Source: an uncultured Sporolactobacillus sp.
GTDB lineage: Bacteria > Bacillota > Bacilli > Bacillales > Sporolactobacillaceae
Assembly: GCA_900543345.1 (NCBI GenBank)
Contig: UQRJ01000179.1
Span: 1 to 6,360 of the forward strand
DNA: 6,360 nucleotides
Direction: 5' to 3'
Shown here piece after piece: positions 4,567 to 6,360 of the stretch (positions within the stretch are counted from its first letter, which is position 1; every line of letters begins with the position of its first letter). The position numbers and the translations under genes were made by a program. The notes under the pieces were generated by a model. It ran no database searches. It was not told the origin of the DNA and was given only the letters and a program-made list of their open reading frames with translations.

Positions 4567-5490
4567 TTAAGATTTCTTCCCTGCTGGAAAGCTTTTGCAG
4601 CGATCGGCACTTAATTGCACCTTTCTAAATTGCCGGGGAGTCATACCGACTTTTCGCTTGAATAGCAGGCCGAAGTAGCTGAAACTATTAAAACCCGTCC
4701 GACTGGCAATGCTGGATATCGACGCCGTTGTGTCCAGGAGGTATTGCTGCGCCTTTTGGATCCGATAATGGTTCAAATAGTCAATCGGCGTTTCAGCCGT
4801 CGTGTTTTTAAAAATGCGAATGCACGTACTTTTGGCAACATGCGCCACATCGGCGATTTGTGCTAAACAAATGGGATCCGGGAAATGCTGCTGAATAAAG
4901 GTGATCATCTTTCTGATGAGCTGAGCGTCGCGGGAAACGTGAACGACATAGCTGTGCCCTTGAGCATATTGCGTAATGATCCGCCACTGATCTAATAGAT
5001 TGGTGAAAATGGACCACTCACTGAGCGGTTGATTCCGCGCAAAAGCCGCTTCTATGATTTTCAGCCGCTTGAAGCAGGAATCGGCCTCCGTTCCGGAAAA
5101 AAGGATGTGTGACAATCGTTTGTTTGCTACAATCGGATAAATATATTTCTGATAAATCAACGAATTCGGCGGAGCCATCATCTCGGGCATAAAAGTTAAG
5201 GCGTAGTATGCACAGTTTTCTTTGCCGATCGCTTCACCTTGATGGATGACTTCGGAGTTCACAAACAGGACCTCGCCAGCCTGCAGTGTACATGCCGTAT
5301 CATTCACACGATAACGCATTCGGCCTTCGAGGACGTAGGTCAGCTCAAGCGCGTGATGCCAATGCGCCAGAAACCGCTGTTTCCAGTAGTTTTGAATGGT
5401 TTCCTTACCCAGCCGGACTGGAAACATGGCTGTCCCGAAGGATTTGATTTCTTTGTGATTCGCGTCGATTTTAAGCCGTTTATCGCTCAC
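4567..5490 (-). CDS. AraC/XylS-family regulator with N-terminal cupin sensor
   Basis: A 307-residue cytosolic transcription factor of typical length. Residues 35-105 form the AraC-type cupin barrel: H43-W-H45-H46-A-L-E-L-T-Y-V-L-E-G, then L-Q-A-G-E-V-L-F-V-N and H83. This domain usually binds a sugar or related ligand. A helical linker follows (136-200). The DNA-binding part has two helix-turn-helix units: residues 207-228 (ICLAQIADVAHVAKSTCIRI) and 257-279, with the family signature GFNSFSYFGLLFKRKVGMTP at 266-285. The start is a GTG at 5490, with GGAGG (5498-5502) 7 bases upstream. It is divergent from the acetyltransferase gene across 104 bases, so it likely regulates that gene and itself, often as an activator. 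The ligand is unknown. The 18 residues beyond the core are basic and probably disordered. Confidence 0.93.
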   Translation of the reverse strand: MSDKRLKIDANHKEIKSFGTAMFPVRLGKETIQNYWKQRFLAHWHHALELTYVLEGRMRYRVNDTACTLQAGEVLFVNSEVIHQGEAIGKENCAYYALTFMPEMMAPPNSLIYQKYIYPIVANKRLSHILFSGTEADSCFKRLKIIEAAFARNQPLSEWSIFTNLLDQWRIITQYAQGHSYVVHVSRDAQLIRKMITFIQQHFPDPICLAQIADVAHVAKSTCIRIFKNTTAETPIDYLNHYRIQKAQQYLLDTTASISSIASRTGFNSFSYFGLLFKRKVGMTPRQFRKVQLSADRCKSFPAGKKS

Positions 5491-5512
5491 CCTTATTCCT
5501 CCGCTCGCAATA

Positions 5513-5540
5513 TTGTTATATTTATTAGCTATATTATGCT
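5513..5540 (+). promoter_or_regulatory. putative promoter of the acetyltransferase gene
   Basis: TTGTTA (5513-5518) and TATGCT (5535-5540) are 16 bases apart; each box matches four of six consensus bases. Weak boxes suit an activator-dependent promoter. The dyad ATGA-AA-TCAT (5541-5550) follows at once. Confidence 0.4.
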
Positions 5541-5562
5541 ATGAAATCATGCGATTTTGCAA
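5533..5562 (-). promoter_or_regulatory. putative promoter of the AraC gene, overlapping the opposite one
   Basis: On the minus strand TTGCAA (5557-5562) is followed after 18 bases by CATAAT (5533-5538), five of six -10 bases. The two opposing promoters overlap at 5533-5540, so polymerase could serve only one at a time. A second TTGCAA at 5574-5579 lies 17 bases from the first, start to start, on the same strand; such pairs can be AraC-type direct-repeat sites, but these are only 6 bases long. Confidence 0.4.
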
Positions 5563-5594
5563 AATAATAATAGTTGCAAGGGAGGCGGAGCGAT

Positions 5595-6197
5595 TTGAAT
5601 GATGAATACCGCAAACGCATGGCCGGCAAGCTGTATGACGCCCACAATCCTGTCTTTATTGAAGAGAAGCGTCAAGCGAACTTATTTCTCAAGGCATACA
5701 ATGCCGTCGATTATGCAGACGAAGCCAAAAGAAGAAAGCTGCTCGAAGCAAATTTAGGTCATATCGGTGCTTATTCGACAGTCGGCACTCCTTTTCTATG
5801 CGATATGGCGTGCAACATCTATCTTGCCGATAAAGTCTCCGTGAATATGAACTGTTCTTTTATGGATTCCAATAAAATTATCATTGACGAAGAAACGATG
5901 ATCGCGCCGAACGTACAGATTTACACCGGTACGCACCCGATTCAATTCACCGCAAGATTGAACCCCAACTGGCAAAACAATAAAACGCAACATTTCGTTC
6001 GCACACGTGCCTTGCCCGTCCATATTCAGCGGGGCTGCTGGTTGGGCGGCGGGGTCATTGTTCTGCCGGGCGTGACGATTGGCGAGGGATCGGTAATAGG
6101 CGCCGGAAGTGTCGTGACCCAAAATATCCCGGATCACGTGGTGGCGGTGGGCAATCCTTGCCGTGTCCTGTATCGGATCGACGAAGCCCGCGATTAG
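5595..6197 (+). CDS. maltose/galactoside-type O-acetyltransferase (LacA/Maa family)
   Basis: A 200-residue cytosolic enzyme that moves an acetyl group from acetyl-CoA to a sugar hydroxyl. Residues 5-57 form the Mac N-terminal helical domain (RMAGKLYDA, then YNAVDYADEAKRRKLL). Residues 58-193 form a left-handed beta-helix of hexapeptide repeats, with the catalytic His in T-G-T-H114-P, N84 in the V-N-M-N-C motif, and the closing VIGAGSVVTQNIP and VVAVGNPCRV blocks. The loop after His114 (117-140, with NPNWQNNKTQHF) seems a few residues longer than in LacA, which may alter the acceptor. The start is taken as TTG at 5595, with GGAGG (5581-5585) 9 bases upstream; the TTG at 5574 would place this binding site inside the gene. 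It is divergent from the AraC gene, which may control it. The natural acceptor is unknown. Confidence 0.92.
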   Translation: MNDEYRKRMAGKLYDAHNPVFIEEKRQANLFLKAYNAVDYADEAKRRKLLEANLGHIGAYSTVGTPFLCDMACNIYLADKVSVNMNCSFMDSNKIIIDEETMIAPNVQIYTGTHPIQFTARLNPNWQNNKTQHFVRTRALPVHIQRGCWLGGGVIVLPGVTIGEGSVIGAGSVVTQNIPDHVVAVGNPCRVLYRIDEARD

Positions 6198-6360
6198 CAT
6201 GACGGCCTGCGATTTGGCCGGGACCGTTGCCCAAATGGTTCCTAAACGACACACTCGGATATGGCAGCTGACAAGCGCGGATCGGACATTGGGAATGGCG
6301 TCCGGTGTTTCGGCAGGACGAACAGGTCAGGAAGGCAAGGCGGCCGCAGTCGCGAGCGTT
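6198..6360. other. 3' end of window, no assigned gene
   Basis: An open frame starts at an ATG at 6199, one base after the acetyltransferase stop, and stays open for 54 codons to the window edge. It has no ribosome binding site and resembles no family I know, though it could be translated by coupling. GC content is higher here than in the rest of the window. On the minus strand one frame is also open throughout. A short GGCC stem (6204-6218) follows the acetyltransferase without a T-run. A gene running off the edge is possible but not supported. Confidence 0.4.

Noticed and set aside
5574..5594. TTG at 5574 as the acetyltransferase start
   Set aside because: It would place the GGAGG binding site inside the coding region; the TTG at 5595 is correctly spaced from it and matches the expected N-terminus of the family.
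5796..6254. Minus-strand ORF opposite the acetyltransferase
   Set aside because: It is antisense to a strongly supported gene and has no recognisable features.
1..6360. CRISPR arrays, tRNA or rRNA genes, insertion sequences, phage defence clusters
   Set aside because: No regularly spaced repeats, tRNA-like cloverleafs, transposase motifs or nuclease/helicase domains were seen on either strand.

Overview
The window looks like a contig end from a mid-GC Firmicute, most likely a member of the Bacillales. The support is strong AGGAGG-type ribosome binding sites in front of most genes, use of GTG and TTG starts, TTGACA-N17-TATCAT promoters, and an LmrB/QacA-like efflux pump paired with a TetR regulator. 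Species cannot be decided from the sequence. The first 48 bases are not genomic: they are an Illumina Nextera i7 adapter with its index, so biology begins at about position 49.

Layout. 49-441 holds a possible C-terminal gene scrap (50-118), hairpins and palindromes, and a promoter for a 55-residue AbrB/MazE-like gene (294-461, +) too short for usual ORF cutoffs. This gene overlaps tail to tail with an unrecognised 155-residue gene (442-909, -). 910-1657 is a gene-poor stretch with a hairpin just upstream of the 155-residue gene, one strong terminator-like hairpin (1195-1224) and possibly a decayed gene near 1425-1630. 1658-3124 (-) encodes a 14-helix DHA2-type drug exporter. The 434-base gap to the divergent tetR gene (3559-4176, +) holds a degraded second copy of the 5' end of the exporter gene, two copies of its promoter, and four related dyads that probably bind the TetR protein. 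One dyad lies inside a perfect inverted repeat with 21-base arms that spans the exporter's -10 box and predicted start site. 4177-4566 is a convergent gap with a bidirectional terminator and a possible AraC-family C-terminal relic. 4567-5490 (-) is an AraC-family regulator with an N-terminal cupin domain. Back to back with it is a maltose/galactoside-type O-acetyltransferase (5595-6197, +). The last 160 bases contain only an open frame without a recognisable product.

How the genes work together (inference). tetR and the exporter form a classic divergent regulator/pump pair, with the regulator probably repressing both itself and the pump. The AraC gene and the acetyltransferase share a 104-base divergent control region, so the AraC protein may control the acetyltransferase in response to a sugar-like ligand. 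I see no clear novel multi-gene system. The most informative irregularity is the duplicated and partly decayed exporter 5' region, with its multiplied operators.
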